In this document: positions 63,764 through 64,000 of the stretch, piece after piece
How positions within the stretch are numbered: position 1 is the stretch's first letter
Layout: each line of letters begins with the position of its first letter
NCBI RefSeq assembly: GCF_001544515.1
Contig: NZ_FCOL02000006.1
Coordinates: 124,001 to 188,000 of the forward strand
Reading direction: 5' to 3'
Source of the DNA: Caballeronia terrestris
GTDB taxonomy: Bacteria > Pseudomonadota > Gammaproteobacteria > Burkholderiales > Burkholderiaceae
DNA: 64,000 nucleotides
Translations under genes and position numbers: made by a program
Notes under the pieces: model-generated
What the model was told of the DNA's origin: nothing
Databases searched by the model: none
The model's input: the letters and a program-made list of their open reading frames with translations, nothing else

Positions 63764-64000
63764 TCAGGATGACGCGGCGCGCGCTTCGAGCGCTGCGCGC
63801 ACGCGGGGGGCGTCGAGACGGTAGTGGCACAACTCCGTGCCGTGGAGCACCAGCACCGGCACGCGCTCGTTGTAGCGGGCTTCGAGCGTGGGATCCGTGT
63901 CGATGTCGATCCACTCGATGTCCGCGCCGAACTCCGCCGCAAGCGGTTCAAGTTCGGCCTTCATGTCGTCGCAAAGATGGCACCATGCCCGCCCGTAGAG
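63764..64000 (-). CDS. Glutaredoxin-like protein (5' partial)
   Basis: The frame is open to the window edge. The visible residues begin LYGRAWCHLCDDMKAELEPL, with a CxxC redox motif (WCHLC) and a following thioredoxin-fold strand IEWIDIDTDP and cis-Pro loop ERVPVLVL. This is the DUF836/glutaredoxin-type gene that precedes lepA in Burkholderia, downstream of mucD. An internal ATG at 63964 would omit the CxxC and is unlikely. Confidence 0.88.
   Translation of the reverse strand, partial: LYGRAWCHLCDDMKAELEPLAAEFGADIEWIDIDTDPTLEARYNERVPVLVLHGTELCHYRLDAPRVRAALEARAASS

Noticed and set aside
1..64000. Prophage, insertion sequence or genomic island
   Set aside because: No transposase, integrase, terminal repeats or phage structural genes; gene order is core-like, apart from the decayed antidote.

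Overview
The window is a typical core stretch of a high-GC beta-proteobacterial primary chromosome. Gene order and protein sequences point to Burkholderia sensu lato, most likely Paraburkholderia or Caballeronia. The supporting blocks are ftsH-folP-glmM next to pstSCAB-phoU-phoB-phoR, carAB-greA, earP-efp, and lepA-lepB-rnc-era-recO-pdxJ-acpS-nagZ. This assignment rests on recognition by eye, not on a database search. I see no prophage, insertion sequence, integron or CRISPR array. The only mobile-type remnant is a frameshifted addiction-module antidote gene beside tRNA-Val.

Layout. 0-4 kb: the end of an ABC substrate-binding protein, a GntR/FCD regulator, and a divergent amidohydrolase-MFS operon with a repeated palindrome in the shared promoter region. 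4-9.8 kb: tRNA-Arg, uppP, a 26-residue membrane ORF, a mutarotase-like gene, a degenerate LytM protein, small lipoproteins, tRNA-Pro, sixA, and an OlsB-type acyltransferase whose start codon lies inside a nested hairpin. 9.8-20.5 kb: the phosphate block, with ppx and ppk divergent and then pstS-pstC-pstA-pstB-phoU-phoB-phoR on the minus strand behind a good Pho box. 20.5-32.6 kb: glmM, folP, ftsH, rlmE, yhbY, a DUF4149 gene, greA, carB and carA. 32.6-38.7 kb: an MFS transporter, mltD, gloB, a methyltransferase, rnhA and dnaQ. 38.7-48.1 kb: tRNA-Val, the antidote pseudogene, small membrane proteins, a GT4 glycosyltransferase, an MsbA-type exporter, otsBA, a GNAT protein, and a tRNA-Gly-Gly-Cys operon with a TTGACA-17-CATAAT promoter. 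48.1-56 kb: pgsA, a repeat-expanded uvrC, earP-efp, a BON lipoprotein and an unusual NtrC-like response regulator. 55.6-64 kb: the lepA-to-nagZ operon, running in from a glutaredoxin-like gene cut by the window edge.

How the genes work together. PstSCAB-PhoU-PhoBR senses and imports phosphate, Ppk and Ppx make and break polyphosphate, and the nearby OlsB-type enzyme makes phosphate-free ornithine lipid, so 8.9-20.5 kb reads as a phosphate-economy region. UppP, GlmM, MltD, NagZ and the LytM protein serve peptidoglycan synthesis and recycling. EarP rhamnosylates EF-P, which carries the expected Arg32. OtsA and OtsB make trehalose.

The observations I would check first are the structured olsB leader, the NtrC-like regulator that has lost GAFTGA, Walker B and sensor I residues, the 25-residue tandem repeat in UvrC, the 26-residue membrane protein, and a perfect stem upstream of rnc that could be an RNase III autoregulation site.
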